Shown here: piece by piece, positions 32,484 to 40,671 of the stretch
Layout: every line of letters starts with the position of its first letter
Position numbering within the stretch: the stretch's first letter is position 1
DNA from: Streptomyces cucumeris
GTDB taxonomy: Bacteria; Actinomycetota; Actinomycetes; Streptomycetales; Streptomycetaceae
DNA: 64,000 bases
Direction of reading: 5' to 3'
Assembly (NCBI RefSeq): GCF_024295805.1
Contig: NZ_JANCLX010000035.1
Span: 35,302 to 99,301 of the forward strand
Position numbers and translations under genes: made by a program
The notes under the pieces: model-generated
Databases searched by the model: none
The model's input: only the letters and a program-made list of their open reading frames with translations
What the model was told of the DNA's origin: nothing

Positions 32484-33462
32484 GGGTGGACTCCTTGTCT
32501 CCGGCGGTGCCGGGGGTGGTGTCATGGGCGGCGCCGTGCCCGGTCAGGGCCAGGAAGACGTCGTCGAGGGTGGCGCCGCGCACGGTGAAGCGGTCCACCG
32601 CGCGGCGTCCGGGGTCGATCTCGTCGAGCAGTCCGCGGATATGGGCGGCGCTGCCGTCGGTGGCGACGCCGAGGGTGAGCCGGTCGGCGTCGCTCCACAC
32701 CAGCCGGGCGCCCAGGAGGCGCGCAGTCTCGGCGAACGCGTCGGCACCGTCGAGCACCAGGTCCAGCCGCTGTCCGGCGACCCGCTCCTTGAGCTGGGCG
32801 GAGGTCCCCTCGGCCACCACCCGGCCGCCGTCCACCACGGCGATCCGGTCGGCGAGTTGATCGGCCTCCTCCAGGTACTGGGTGGTGAGGAAGACCGTCA
32901 CCCCGTCCCCCACCAGCCCTTTGACCACCTCCCACATGGCCTGGCGGCTGCGCGGGTCCAGCCCGGTCGTGGGCTCGTCCAGGAAGATGACCTCGGGGCG
33001 GCCGACCAGACCGGCCGCGAGATCGAGACGGCGGCGCATCCCACCGGAGTAGGTGCCGACGGCACGGCGTCCGGCGTCGGCGAGGTCGAACCGCTCCAGC
33101 AGCTCCTGGGCGCGGCGGCGGGCGTCGGCCCGGCCGAGCCGGGTCAACCGCCCCATCATCCACAGGTTCTCCGCACCGGTCTGGGTCTCGTCGACCGCCG
33201 CGTACTGGCCGGTGAGGCTGATGGCGCGGCGCACCCGGCGGCGTTCGGCGACCACGTCGAAGCCCGCGACCCGGGCGCGCCCGGCGTCGGGGGTGGTGAG
33301 GGTGGCCAGGATGCGCACCGTCGTGGTCTTGCCCGCCCCGTTCGGGCCGAGCAGGGCGAAGACGCTGCCGCGCGCGACGCTCAGATCGACGCCCTCCAGG
33401 ACGCGCACCGCCCCATAGGACTTCTCCAGGCCCCGCGCCTCGATGGCCGGTTCATCGGTCAT
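32476..33462 (-). CDS. ABC transporter ATP-binding protein, DrrA-like
   Basis: 328 residues from ATG 33462 (GGGGGAG upstream); the longer reading frame is ignored because it crosses the intergenic operator region. Walker A GPNGAGKTTT, signature YSGGMRRR, Walker B VIFLDEPTTGLD, and the C-terminal extension typical of DrrA (about 215-328, ending in the GATLDDVFLALTG motif). This motif matches the LDEVFL regulatory tail of DrrA. First gene of the exporter pair. Confidence 0.94.
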   Translation of the reverse strand: MTDEPAIEARGLEKSYGAVRVLEGVDLSVARGSVFALLGPNGAGKTTTVRILATLTTPDAGRARVAGFDVVAERRRVRRAISLTGQYAAVDETQTGAENLWMMGRLTRLGRADARRRAQELLERFDLADAGRRAVGTYSGGMRRRLDLAAGLVGRPEVIFLDEPTTGLDPRSRQAMWEVVKGLVGDGVTVFLTTQYLEEADQLADRIAVVDGGRVVAEGTSAQLKERVAGQRLDLVLDGADAFAETARLLGARLVWSDADRLTLGVATDGSAAHIRGLLDEIDPGRRAVDRFTVRGATLDDVFLALTGHGAAHDTTPGTAGDKESTRV

Positions 33463-33485
33463 GACTCCCCCGCTCCTTCTTCTGC

Positions 33486-33517
33486 GTATGCCATACACAC
33501 TACTGCGTAGGGTATAC
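33486..33517. promoter_or_regulatory. Clustered small dyads in the divergent drr-like/tetR promoter
   Basis: GTAT-GCC-ATAC (33486-33496), TAC-TGC-GTA (33501-33509) and GTATAC (33512-33517) lie in the 67-base gap between the divergently transcribed ATPase and TetR genes. Such repeated GTAT/ATAC half-sites suit TetR autoregulation. A TAGGGT hexamer overlaps them and could be the -10 for tetR. Confidence 0.5.
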
Positions 33518-33529
33518 ACAGTTCTTAGG

Positions 33530-34342
33530 ATGGCAGTCAACCGGGAGGAAGACCGGCGGACGAGACGGACGGAGGTCCTCAAGGCCATGGCCACGGAGGC
33601 GAACGGCGGCACCGGCCTGCCGACCAGCATCGAGGCCGCCTGGGGGCTGAGGGAGCGCCCCGCCAAGGGGCCCCGCCCCGGGCTGACCCTGCCCCGGATC
33701 GTCGACGCCGCCGTGAAACTGGCCGCGGCGGACGGCCTCGGCGCGGTCTCCATGAGCCGGGTCGCGGCGGAGCTCGGCGTCTCCACCATGTCGCTGTACC
33801 GCTATGTCTCGGCCAAGGACGAACTGCTGCTGCTGATGGAGGATGCGGCCTACGGCCCCCCGCCGTCCGGCCCCGGCGCCGACGAGCACTGGCGGACCGG
33901 GATGAGCGGCTGGGCCTGGGCGCTGCGCGGGGCACTGATCCGCAACCCGTGGGCGGTACGGATCCCGATCAGCACACCGCCCTGCACCCCCAACTCGGTG
34001 GCCTGGATGGAGCACGGGCTCGCCTGTCTGCGCGACACCGGACTCGGCGAGGGCGCGAAGATCTCGATCCTCATGCTGGTCAGCGGGTTCGTCCGCAATG
34101 AGGTACGGCTCGCAGCCGATCTCCAGGACGCCGCCCGGCGCTCCGGCAACAGCCCCGAGCAGTCGATGTCGGCATGGGCCCGGCTGCTGGAGAAGCTGAC
34201 CGACGCCGAGCGCTACCCCGCGGTGACCGCGGCGCTGCGGGCCGGGGAGCTGTACACCCCGGGCGGTCCGGACGATGAGTTCATCTTCGGCCTGGACCGG
34301 ATCCTCGACGGGGTGGAAGCCCTGGTCACCCCGCGCGGCTGA
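33530..34342 (+). CDS. TetR-family regulator of the adjacent ABC exporter
   Basis: 270 residues from ATG 33530; ATG 33587 is an alternative. The helix-turn-helix (about 60-100: LPRIVDAAVKLAAADGLGAVSMSRVAAELGVSTMSLYRYVSAKDEL) belongs to the TetR subgroup with a TetR_C domain, preceded by a polar extension of about 50 residues. Divergent orientation from a DrrAB-type exporter is the classical arrangement for a drug-responsive repressor. No ribosome site is seen before ATG 33530, so translation may be leaderless. Confidence 0.9.
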   Translation: MAVNREEDRRTRRTEVLKAMATEANGGTGLPTSIEAAWGLRERPAKGPRPGLTLPRIVDAAVKLAAADGLGAVSMSRVAAELGVSTMSLYRYVSAKDELLLLMEDAAYGPPPSGPGADEHWRTGMSGWAWALRGALIRNPWAVRIPISTPPCTPNSVAWMEHGLACLRDTGLGEGAKISILMLVSGFVRNEVRLAADLQDAARRSGNSPEQSMSAWARLLEKLTDAERYPAVTAALRAGELYTPGGPDDEFIFGLDRILDGVEALVTPRG

Positions 34343-34351
34343 GCCGGCCCA

Positions 34352-34386
34352 TGGCCAGATATTTGCACTTGCTGTCCATCTGGCCA
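34352..34386. promoter_or_regulatory. Perfect 9-base inverted repeat upstream of the oxidoreductase pseudogene
   Basis: TGGCCAGAT (34352-34360) and ATCTGGCCA (34378-34386) are separated by 17 bases, 10 bases after the tetR stop and 28 bases before the oxidoreductase ATG. It could be a regulator site or a hairpin. The AT-rich centre argues for a protein-binding dyad. Confidence 0.5.
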
Positions 34387-34414
34387 CTCGTTGCCGCCGG
34401 GCCGGTTTCCCACC

Positions 34415-35195
34415 ATGGACGGCATGAACGTGCTGTGGATATTCGCCCATCCCGAACCGCGCTCACTCAGCGGCGCCCTGCGTGACGAGGGACTGCGCAC
34501 CCTGCGGGAACTCGGCCATGACACCCGGCAGTCCGACCTCTACGCGATGCACTGGAACCCCGTCGTCGACGGCGGCGACTTCCGCCATGACGGCGAGCGG
34601 CGGCTCATCGTCGGAGCCACCTCCCGGCGCGCCTACGCCGAGGGCACGCTGAGCGACGACATCCGCGCCGAGCAGGAGAAGCTGGCCTGGGCCGACGCGC
34701 TGGTGATCCAGTTTCCGCTGTGGTGGTACGGCATGCCCGCGATCCTCAAAGGCTGGTTCGACCGCGTCTTCGTCAAGGGGTTCGCCTACGGGGGTGACCG
34801 GGCCCGACGGCCGCACCCTGCGCTACGGCGACGGCGCGCTGTCCGGGAAGCGGGCCATGGTGGTGCTGACCGCCGGGGCACCCGAGGAGTCCATGGGCCC
34901 GCGCGGTATCAACGGCGATGTCGACCAACTGCTCTTCCCGCTCCAGCACGGCACCCTCTGGTACAGCGGGATGTCCGTTCTGCCGCCCCATGTCGTCTAC
35001 GGCGCTGACCGGTTGGCCCCGGAGGCGTACCGGGAGAACGCACGAGACCTGCGGGAGCGGCTGCGCACGCTGCCCACCGCCGAACCGCTGCCGTTCCGCC
35101 GCCAGAACGGCGGGGACTACGACGAGCGGCTGGTGCTGCGGCCGGATCTGCTGCCGGGCCGCTCCGGACTCGCCGTGCACTACGCACGGAGTTGA
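34415..35195 (+). pseudogene. NAD(P)H:quinone oxidoreductase (flavodoxin-fold), disrupted by frameshift
   Basis: The first part (34415-34790) encodes MDGMNVLWIFAHPEPRSLSG to KGWFDRVFVKGFAYG; the second (about 34791-35195) continues TGPDGRTLRYGDGALSGKRAMVV to LAVHYARS in the +1-shifted frame. Together they give a full KefF/NQO-type protein of about 259 residues with the FPLWWYGMPAILKGWFDRV flavin/quinone motif. The break is a run of five Gs at 34790-34794; four would restore the frame (YGVTGPDG). It is either a true inactivating mutation or a homopolymer sequencing error. Both halves keep normal codon bias, so any mutation is recent. Confidence 0.85.
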
Positions 35196-35287
35196 GCATC
35201 AATCCGATCGCTCCTGACTTCTTCCATAGGCTAATGTCCCGACATCGATCGGAAATGATCAGATGGTCATGACAAGGGGTGGGGTAG

Positions 35288-36163
35288 TTGGGCACCGTCG
35301 TACACACCGGAACCGCCAGACGCACCAAGGCGGCGGGGGCGCTGCTCACCGCCGCGCTGCTGTGCGCGGGCGCGGTGGGCTGCGGCAGCGAGAAGGCCGG
35401 TGACAAGTCGGCGGACACACCGGCGATGTCACCGGTGGCGGCCGTGAAGGCGGCGGCCAAGAACACCGAGAAGCTGACCTCGCTCAGCTACCGGATGTCC
35501 GGCCGCACCCCGGAGGAAGGCCGGTTCTCGGGCGAGGGCGCCATCTCGTTCAAGCCCAAGGCGATGCGGATGACGATGCGTACCCTGGACCAGGGAGACG
35601 ACGTCTCGCTGGAGATGCGGTTCATCGGCAAGACGATGTACATGGGCTCGGACGAGTTCGCGCCCGAGATGGAGGGCAAGCGCTGGATCAAGCTCGACGT
35701 CTCCACCCTGGGCAAGGGCGGCTCCGGTGACCGGTCCGCCTCCTCGCTCTCCGGCCAGGCGGACAAGAACCCGGCCGACGAGTCCACCTTCCTCTCCAGC
35801 TCCGACAACGTGAAGCGCGTCGGCAAGGAGACCATCGACGGCGTCAGCACCACCCACTACCGGGGCACGGTCACCGTCGACCAGATGCGCGCGAGCCTGA
35901 AGGGCGAGGACGCCGAAACCCGCGAGCGCCGGGAGAAGAACTTCGAGCAGCTCGACGAGATGGGCATCGAACGGGTCTCCATGGACATGTGGATCGACGG
36001 GGAGCACCACACCAAGCGGTTCCGGATGCGTGGCAAGGGCGACAAGGGTCCGCTGGACAACACGGTCACCTTCCTGAGCATCAACAAGCCGGTCACGGTG
36101 AAGGCGCCGCCCGCGAGCGAGACCCGCGACCTGGCCGATCTCTCCGAGGGAGCCCAGGGCTGA
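35288..36163 (+). CDS. LppX/LprG-like secreted lipoprotein
   Basis: 291 residues from TTG 35288 (AAGGGGTGGGG upstream). A signal peptide with lipobox GAVGC (lipidated C at about 32) precedes a beta-rich domain (KNTEKLTSLSYRMSGRTPEEGRFSGEGAISFKPKAMRM, TTHYRGTVTVDQMRA, ERVSMDMWIDGEHHTKRFRM). The half-barrel repeat pattern is that of LppX/LprG-type lipoproteins, which carry lipids in mycobacteria. A distant relative lies at 50199-51110. Probably anchored on the outer membrane face. Function in Streptomyces unknown. Confidence 0.82.
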   Translation: MGTVVHTGTARRTKAAGALLTAALLCAGAVGCGSEKAGDKSADTPAMSPVAAVKAAAKNTEKLTSLSYRMSGRTPEEGRFSGEGAISFKPKAMRMTMRTLDQGDDVSLEMRFIGKTMYMGSDEFAPEMEGKRWIKLDVSTLGKGGSGDRSASSLSGQADKNPADESTFLSSSDNVKRVGKETIDGVSTTHYRGTVTVDQMRASLKGEDAETRERREKNFEQLDEMGIERVSMDMWIDGEHHTKRFRMRGKGDKGPLDNTVTFLSINKPVTVKAPPASETRDLADLSEGAQG

Positions 36164-36169
36164 CGAGGT

Positions 36170-36190
36170 GGCCCCGGCCCGGCCGGGGCC
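36170..36190. terminator. Compact hairpin between convergent genes
   Basis: GGCCCCGGC (36170-36178), loop CCG, GCCGGGGCC (36182-36190). It sits in the 36-base gap between the lipoprotein and the minus-strand acetyltransferase and can serve both directions. Confidence 0.65.
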
Positions 36191-36199
36191 TCCCGCCCC

Positions 36200-36736
36200 T
36201 CACATCCGGTCGAGGAGCTCCAGCCGCCAGTCGTTGCACTGGATCGGATTGCCCGCCGGATACTCGAAGTCACAGACTCCGAGCAGGGTGAACCCCGCCT
36301 TGCGGCATACCGCGTTGGACGCCGGATGCCCCAGTGAGGGAAAGGCGTGCAGCCAGCGGTGGGTCTTCTCCGCCGCGGCGGCCGCGGCCACCAGCCGGGC
36401 CGCCGCGGCCGCGACGCCCCGGCCCTGGCACTCGGGGAGTACGGACCAGCCGGTCTCGTACACCGTGTCGTCCCGCCACTCCTTCTCCCAGAAGCCGATG
36501 GCCCCGGCCGCCGCCCCGTCCGGCAGCACCACCCGGTACATCCGCCCCCGGCTTCCGTCACGCATCCCCGCGTAGCGGCGGTGCCGGTCGAGCACCTTCT
36601 CCTCGCTCTCCGGCCCGCCCAGGTGACGCGTCATCTCCGGGGTGTTGGCGCGGCGCAGCAGCTCCAGGAAGGACGGATCGTCCTCCCACGGCTCGAGCCG
36701 CACCACCGGCCGGTCCCCGTCCGTCGTATCCGCCAT
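36200..36736 (-). CDS. GNAT-family N-acetyltransferase
   Basis: 178 residues from ATG 36736. A RimJ/RimL-like acetyltransferase: acetyl-CoA binding segment VLPECQGRGVAAAAARLV (about 103-120) and a C-terminal NAVCRKAGFTLLGV. The reading frame continues far upstream but is not protein-like. Substrate unknown. No close neighbours on the same strand, so it is probably monocistronic. Confidence 0.85.
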   Translation of the reverse strand: MADTTDGDRPVVRLEPWEDDPSFLELLRRANTPEMTRHLGGPESEEKVLDRHRRYAGMRDGSRGRMYRVVLPDGAAAGAIGFWEKEWRDDTVYETGWSVLPECQGRGVAAAAARLVAAAAAAEKTHRWLHAFPSLGHPASNAVCRKAGFTLLGVCDFEYPAGNPIQCNDWRLELLDRM

Positions 36737-36813
36737 CCGTCCGCCTCCCGCACACTTCGTCCGGCCGCCGTCCCCCGGCTCACATTCGACCACGGGGGTA
36801 CGACAACGCCCCC

Positions 36814-37701
36814 TCACACGGTGAGGAGCGCCATGTCCTCCTCGTCGAGGACCAGCCGCGCCGCCGCCACGTTCTGCTCCAGATGGGCCGGCGAGGCGGT
36901 ACCGGGGATCTGCACCACCGAGGGCGACCGGGCCAGCCCCCACGCCAGCGCGATCTGGTGCTCGGTGGCGCCGTACCGCTCCGCGACCGTCCGCAGCCCC
37001 GCCCCCTCCAGCGCGGAGTGTCCCCCGCCGAGCGCGAAGAACGGCATATAGGCGATCCCGTCGGCCGCGCACCGGTCGACCAGCGCGGCGTCCTCCTGGC
37101 CGAGCACCCCGAACCGGTTCTGCACCGCCGCGACCGGCGCGATGGCACGTGCCTCGGCCAGCTGCTCCGCACTCACATTGCTCAGTCCGAGGTGCCGGAC
37201 CAGACCCTCCTCCCACAGCGCGGCCAGCGCCTCGAACCGCTCACCGATGGACACCCCGCCCACCGCGCCGAGCCTGCCCACCCGCAGGGACACCAGGTCC
37301 AGGCGGTCCACTCCGAGTTGGGCGAGGTTCTCCTCCACCAGCTCCCGGATCTGCCCGGCGGTCGCCTCCGCGTACATCTCCCCGTCGGCGTCCCGCAACG
37401 GGCCGATCTTGGTGGCGATGGTGAGGTCCGCCGGATAGGGGTGCAGCGCCTCGCGCAGGATGTCGTTGGCCCGTGCGCGGGGCGAGAAGTAGAACGCCGC
37501 GGTGTCGATGAAACGCACGCCCAGGTCCACGGCCCCCCGCGCCACCGCGACCGCCGTGTCCCGCTCGACCACGCGCGTCCACCGGCCGGGCAGCTGCATC
37601 GCCCCGAAGCCCAGCCGGGGCACGGCGATCTCCCCGCCCAGCGCGAAGGTGCCCGATGCCGATGCCGAAGTCGATGTAAGAGCAGAAGAAGGTGAGGTCA
37701 T
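36814..37701 (-). CDS. Aldo/keto reductase family oxidoreductase
   Basis: 295 residues. A TIM-barrel aldo/keto reductase: catalytic D and Y in VRFIDTAAFY, K in TKIG, and NADPH-contacting segments LGLSNVSAEQL and VVQIPGTASPAHLEQN. The usual catalytic H in the fourth barrel segment appears replaced (DLVSLRVG instead of a DLVxxHR/DLYYxH pattern), as in some family members. Start ATG 37701 is uncertain; ATG 37731 also possible and neither has a good ribosome site. It is divergent from the XRE gene across the region holding a 28-base palindrome. Confidence 0.85.
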   Translation of the reverse strand: MTSPSSALTSTSASASGTFALGGEIAVPRLGFGAMQLPGRWTRVVERDTAVAVARGAVDLGVRFIDTAAFYFSPRARANDILREALHPYPADLTIATKIGPLRDADGEMYAEATAGQIRELVEENLAQLGVDRLDLVSLRVGRLGAVGGVSIGERFEALAALWEEGLVRHLGLSNVSAEQLAEARAIAPVAAVQNRFGVLGQEDAALVDRCAADGIAYMPFFALGGGHSALEGAGLRTVAERYGATEHQIALAWGLARSPSVVQIPGTASPAHLEQNVAAARLVLDEEDMALLTV

Positions 37702-37786
37702 GGGGCAGCATGCGCAGGTTTCCGGGCACATCACAAGATCAGGTCTACGGTCCGGCCCGTCACCCGGTCGCCGCGTGGCACACACC

Positions 37787-37814
37787 ACTATTGCAAGCAC
37801 TTGCTTGCAATAGT
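37787..37814. promoter_or_regulatory. 28-base near-perfect palindrome upstream of the XRE-HbhA operon
   Basis: Arms ACTATTGCAAGCA (37787-37799) and TGCTTGCAATAGT (37802-37814) match perfectly around a CT centre. Located 26 bases before the XRE-regulator ATG 37841 (8 before the alternative 37823), it is a strong candidate operator for autoregulation, and perhaps also for the divergent aldo/keto reductase gene. Confidence 0.75.
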
Positions 37815-37840
37815 TAGCACTCATGGGGCAGCATCGAGGC

Positions 37841-38245
37841 ATGGCATCACTGAACGTCGGCAATCTCGGCGAGTTCCTGCGGGAGCAGCGCCGCACTGCG
37901 CAGCTCTCACTGCGGCAGCTCGCCGACGCCGCCGGGGTGTCCAATCCGTACCTGAGCCAGATCGAGCGCGGGCTGCGCAAGCCGAGCGCCGAGATCCTCC
38001 AGCAGCTGGCGAAGGCGCTGCGGATATCCGCCGAGACCCTGTACGTACAGGCGGGGATCCTCGACGAGCGCGATCGGGAGGAGGCGGAGGTGCGCAGCGT
38101 GATACTCGCCGACCCCTCGATCAACGAGCGGCAGAAGGCGGTGCTGCTCCAGATCTACGAGTCCTTCCGCAAGGAGAACGGACACCCGACCGCCTCGGCC
38201 GGCACCCCCGCCGCGGACGCCGACGTCACCCCACCCTCGACCTGA
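37841..38245 (+). CDS. XRE-family helix-turn-helix regulator (Rv0474-like)
   Basis: 134 residues from ATG 37841 (MASLNVGNLGEFLREQRR); ATG 37823 would add six residues. An XRE helix-turn-helix spans about 9-63 (QLSLRQLADAAGVSNPYLSQIERGLRKPS) and is followed by a helical region with DPSINERQKAVLLQIYESFRKE. Followed by an HbhA-like gene and a DUF2516 gene, as for mycobacterial Rv0474-Rv0475-Rv0476. The perfect palindrome just upstream is probably its own operator. DNA-binding is certain from the fold; the signal is unknown. Confidence 0.92.
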   Translation: MASLNVGNLGEFLREQRRTAQLSLRQLADAAGVSNPYLSQIERGLRKPSAEILQQLAKALRISAETLYVQAGILDERDREEAEVRSVILADPSINERQKAVLLQIYESFRKENGHPTASAGTPAADADVTPPST

Positions 38246-38262
38246 TCCGGGAGGACCAGCAG

Positions 38263-38886
38263 ATGGCCATCACCGACGACGTACGCAAGACCCTCACCGA
38301 CCCGACCCCGCTGTACTTCGTGGCGGGCACGGCGGACCTCGCAGCGCAGAAGCTCAAGGAGGTGCCGTCGCTGGTCGAGAAGATCGTCGCCGAGGCCCCC
38401 GAGCGTTTCAACGCGGTGCGCAACACCGACCCGAAGTCCGTCCAGGACCGGGTCAGCCAGCAGGCGAAAGAGGCGCAGGACAAGCTGACCGAGATGCTCG
38501 GTTCGCTGGACACCGACCTCAAGCGGCTGCGGGACACCGCCCAGGACCTCGCCCTCCAGGGCGTCGGCCGGGCCGCCGAGTTCGCCGTCAAGGCGCGGGA
38601 GCGCTACGACGAGGTGGCCGAGCACGGCCAGGAGGTCGTGAAGACCTGGCGCGGTGAGGCGGCCGACGAGGTCGTGGACATCGCCAGCGCGATCGAGCCC
38701 AAGGACGGCAGGCCCACCACGGCCGCGGCCCAGTCCACGACCCCGTCGCGGTCGGTCACGGTGGACTCCTCCAAGGAGGCCCCGAAGCCCGCGGCCAAGC
38801 CCGCCGGGCAGAGCGCCCCGGCCAAGAAGGCCCCGGCGCGCAAGCCCGCCACCGGCAAGAAGACCGACCCGAAGTCGGCCGGCTGA
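38263..38886 (+). CDS. HbhA-like heparin-binding haemagglutinin homologue
   Basis: 207 residues from ATG 38263 after GGGAGGA. A long helical/coiled-coil body (about 10-150: LYFVAGTADLAAQKLKEVPSLVEKIVAEAPERFNAVRN and following) leads to a C-terminal tail rich in Lys, Pro and Ala (about 165-205, KEAPKPAAKPAG, PAKKAPARKPATGKK). This is the layout of mycobacterial HbhA, whose KPA repeats bind heparan sulfate and which also associates with lipid inclusions and membranes. In a soil Streptomyces adhesion to host cells is unlikely, so a membrane or lipid-associated role is more plausible. It directly follows the XRE regulator. Confidence 0.87.
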   Translation: MAITDDVRKTLTDPTPLYFVAGTADLAAQKLKEVPSLVEKIVAEAPERFNAVRNTDPKSVQDRVSQQAKEAQDKLTEMLGSLDTDLKRLRDTAQDLALQGVGRAAEFAVKARERYDEVAEHGQEVVKTWRGEAADEVVDIASAIEPKDGRPTTAAAQSTTPSRSVTVDSSKEAPKPAAKPAGQSAPAKKAPARKPATGKKTDPKSAG

Positions 38887-38899
38887 CCCACGGGCGTCC

Positions 38900-38940
38900 G
38901 TGAGAGGGCCGGGCTCGCCCTGCGTGCCCGGCCCTCTCAC
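38900..38940 (+). terminator. Strong hairpin after the HbhA-like gene
   Basis: Perfect 15-base arms (GTGAGAGGGCCGGGC at 38900-38914 and its complement at 38926-38940) with an 11-base loop, 14 bases after the stop. It separates the HbhA-like gene from the DUF2516 gene, which would then need its own promoter. Confidence 0.8.
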
Positions 38941-38987
38941 CGGGTACGGTGGCCCGAGAACGCTCCCCATTTCATGACTTCTAGGCG

Positions 38988-39341
38988 GTGGACAGCGTGC
39001 TGGTGCAAGGTTTCGGCGAGGTGCTGGACTGGGTCTCCCTGGGCCTGCTCGTCTTCAGCCTGTTCGCCTTCGTCGACTCCGCGTTCCGCCGGGAGGACGC
39101 CTACCGAGCCGCGGACAAGCAGACCAAGCCCTTCTGGCTGATCATCCTCGGCCTCGCGGCCGCGGTGAACTTCTTCATGGGCATCCTGAGCTTCCTGCCG
39201 ATCATCGGGCTGATCGCGACGATCGTGTACATCGTGGACGTCCGGCCCGCGCTGCGTCAGGTCTCCGGGGGCGGCGGCCGCTGGAACCGGGGCCGCGGCT
39301 CCAGCTCCGACGGCCCGTACGGCCCGTTCAACGGGCACTAG
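38988..39341 (+). CDS. DUF2516 membrane protein (Rv0476-like)
   Basis: 117 residues, GTG start 38988 (GTG 38997 possible). Two or three hydrophobic helices (about 12-32, 48-68, 70-88: LGLLVFSLFAFVDSAF, FWLIILGLAAAVNFFMGILSFLP) followed by a Gly/Arg-rich tail. The VRPALR motif after the last helix is usual for DUF2516. Synteny with the XRE and HbhA-like genes matches mycobacteria. Function unknown. Confidence 0.87.
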   Translation: MDSVLVQGFGEVLDWVSLGLLVFSLFAFVDSAFRREDAYRAADKQTKPFWLIILGLAAAVNFFMGILSFLPIIGLIATIVYIVDVRPALRQVSGGGGRWNRGRGSSSDGPYGPFNGH

Positions 39342-39362
39342 GAACGACCGGGGCGGCGGCCG

Positions 39363-40595
39363 TCAGCCGCGGTCGAGCAGCAGCACCGCGAGGTCGTCGG
39401 TCAGCTCCCCGCCGTTGAGCGTCCGCACCTCGGTGACGGTCGCGTCGAGCAGCTCCTCACCGCGCCGCCCCTCCCCGAGCTGGCGGGCGACGATCTCGAC
39501 CATCCCCTCCTGCCCGAGCCGCTGCACGCCCGGCCCGACCCGGCCCTCGATCAGCCCGTCGGTGTACATCATCAGGCTCCAGGAGCCGCCGAGCTGAATC
39601 TCCCGGCGCGGCCAGCGGGCGTTCGGCAGCAGCCCCAGCGCCGGGCCGTTCTCATCGGTCGGCAGCAGCCGGGGCGCCATTCCGGGCCGGATCACCAGCG
39701 GTGAGGGGTGCCCGGCCAGACAGACCCCGGCCCGCCGCCCGTCCGGGGCGATGTCCACGGTGCACAGGGTCGCGAAGATCTCGTCGTCCGGCCGCTCGTT
39801 CTCCAGGACCTGCTGGAGGGTGCCCAGCAACTGGTCACCGCAGAGTCCGGCGAAGGTCAGCGCGCGCCAGGCGATCCGCAGCTCCACCCCGAGGGCGGCC
39901 TCGTCCGGGCCGTGGCCGCAGACGTCGCCGATCATCGCGTGGACCGTGCCGTCCGGGGTGCGCACGGTGTCGTAGAAGTCGCCGCCGAGCAGGGCACGGC
40001 TGCGGCCGGGCCGGTAGCGGGCGGCGAACCGCAGCCCCGAGTCCTGCAGCAGCGGGGTGGGGAGCAGTCCACGCTCCAGCCGGGCGTTCTCCTGGGCGCG
40101 CAGCCGGGACTCGGTGAGCTGGCGCTGGGCGAGGTCGGAGCGTTTTCGCTCCACGGCGTAGCGGATGGCGCGGCTGAGGACACGGCCGTCCAGCTCATCG
40201 CGGAAGAGGAAGTCCTGGGCGCCCACCCGCACCGCCTCGGCGGCGCGTTCGGCGTCGTCCTCGGCGGTCAGTACGAGGACCGCGTGCGAGGGCGCCAGCT
40301 TGAGCACCGCGCGCAGGGTGTCCAGCGCGTCCGCCGCCTCGCGCTCCGGACCGGGCAGGGCCAGGTCGAGGAGGATGCACTGCACACCGTCGGTCAGCAG
40401 CCGGGTGGCCTCGGTGAGGTTGCGGGCCGTGCGGATACGGACCCGATTGCCCTCGGTGTCCAGCATCTCGGGGACGGTGAAGGCACCGGACGGATCGTCC
40501 TCGATCACCAGCAGGGTGAGCCCGCTGTCGGGCAGCGGGGCAGGGCGGGCCTCAGTGGCCAGCGCCTCCCGTTGCCTCGGCACGGGTACGGACAT
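39363..40595 (-). CDS. PP2C-type SpoIIE/RsbU phosphatase with N-terminal receiver domain
   Basis: 410 residues from ATG 40595, after GGAAGGA. A response-regulator receiver (about 24-145; acidic residues in VIEDD, phospho-acceptor in LLDLALPG) is joined by a helical linker to a PPM/PP2C phosphatase domain (about 185-410: GGDFYDTVRTPDGTVHAMIGDVCGHG, MMYTDGLIEGR, DDLAVLLLDRG) with its metal-binding aspartates. Such proteins dephosphorylate anti-sigma-factor antagonists, with phosphorylation of the receiver setting activity. No kinase or anti-sigma gene is adjacent, so the partners are elsewhere. Confidence 0.93.
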   Translation of the reverse strand: MSVPVPRQREALATEARPAPLPDSGLTLLVIEDDPSGAFTVPEMLDTEGNRVRIRTARNLTEATRLLTDGVQCILLDLALPGPEREAADALDTLRAVLKLAPSHAVLVLTAEDDAERAAEAVRVGAQDFLFRDELDGRVLSRAIRYAVERKRSDLAQRQLTESRLRAQENARLERGLLPTPLLQDSGLRFAARYRPGRSRALLGGDFYDTVRTPDGTVHAMIGDVCGHGPDEAALGVELRIAWRALTFAGLCGDQLLGTLQQVLENERPDDEIFATLCTVDIAPDGRRAGVCLAGHPSPLVIRPGMAPRLLPTDENGPALGLLPNARWPRREIQLGGSWSLMMYTDGLIEGRVGPGVQRLGQEGMVEIVARQLGEGRRGEELLDATVTEVRTLNGGELTDDLAVLLLDRG

Positions 40596-40671
40596 CGCTC
40601 GATTCCTTCCCTCCCCCCGAGGGCGCGGCACCCGCCACCGACCGGCGGTCCGCACATTCCCCGGCACGCAC

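Noticed and set aside
37698..37835. 14-base direct repeat TCATGGGGCAGCAT at 37698 and about 37821
   Set aside because: It covers start-codon regions of two unrelated genes and has no further structure; may be chance or a small duplication, not interpretable.
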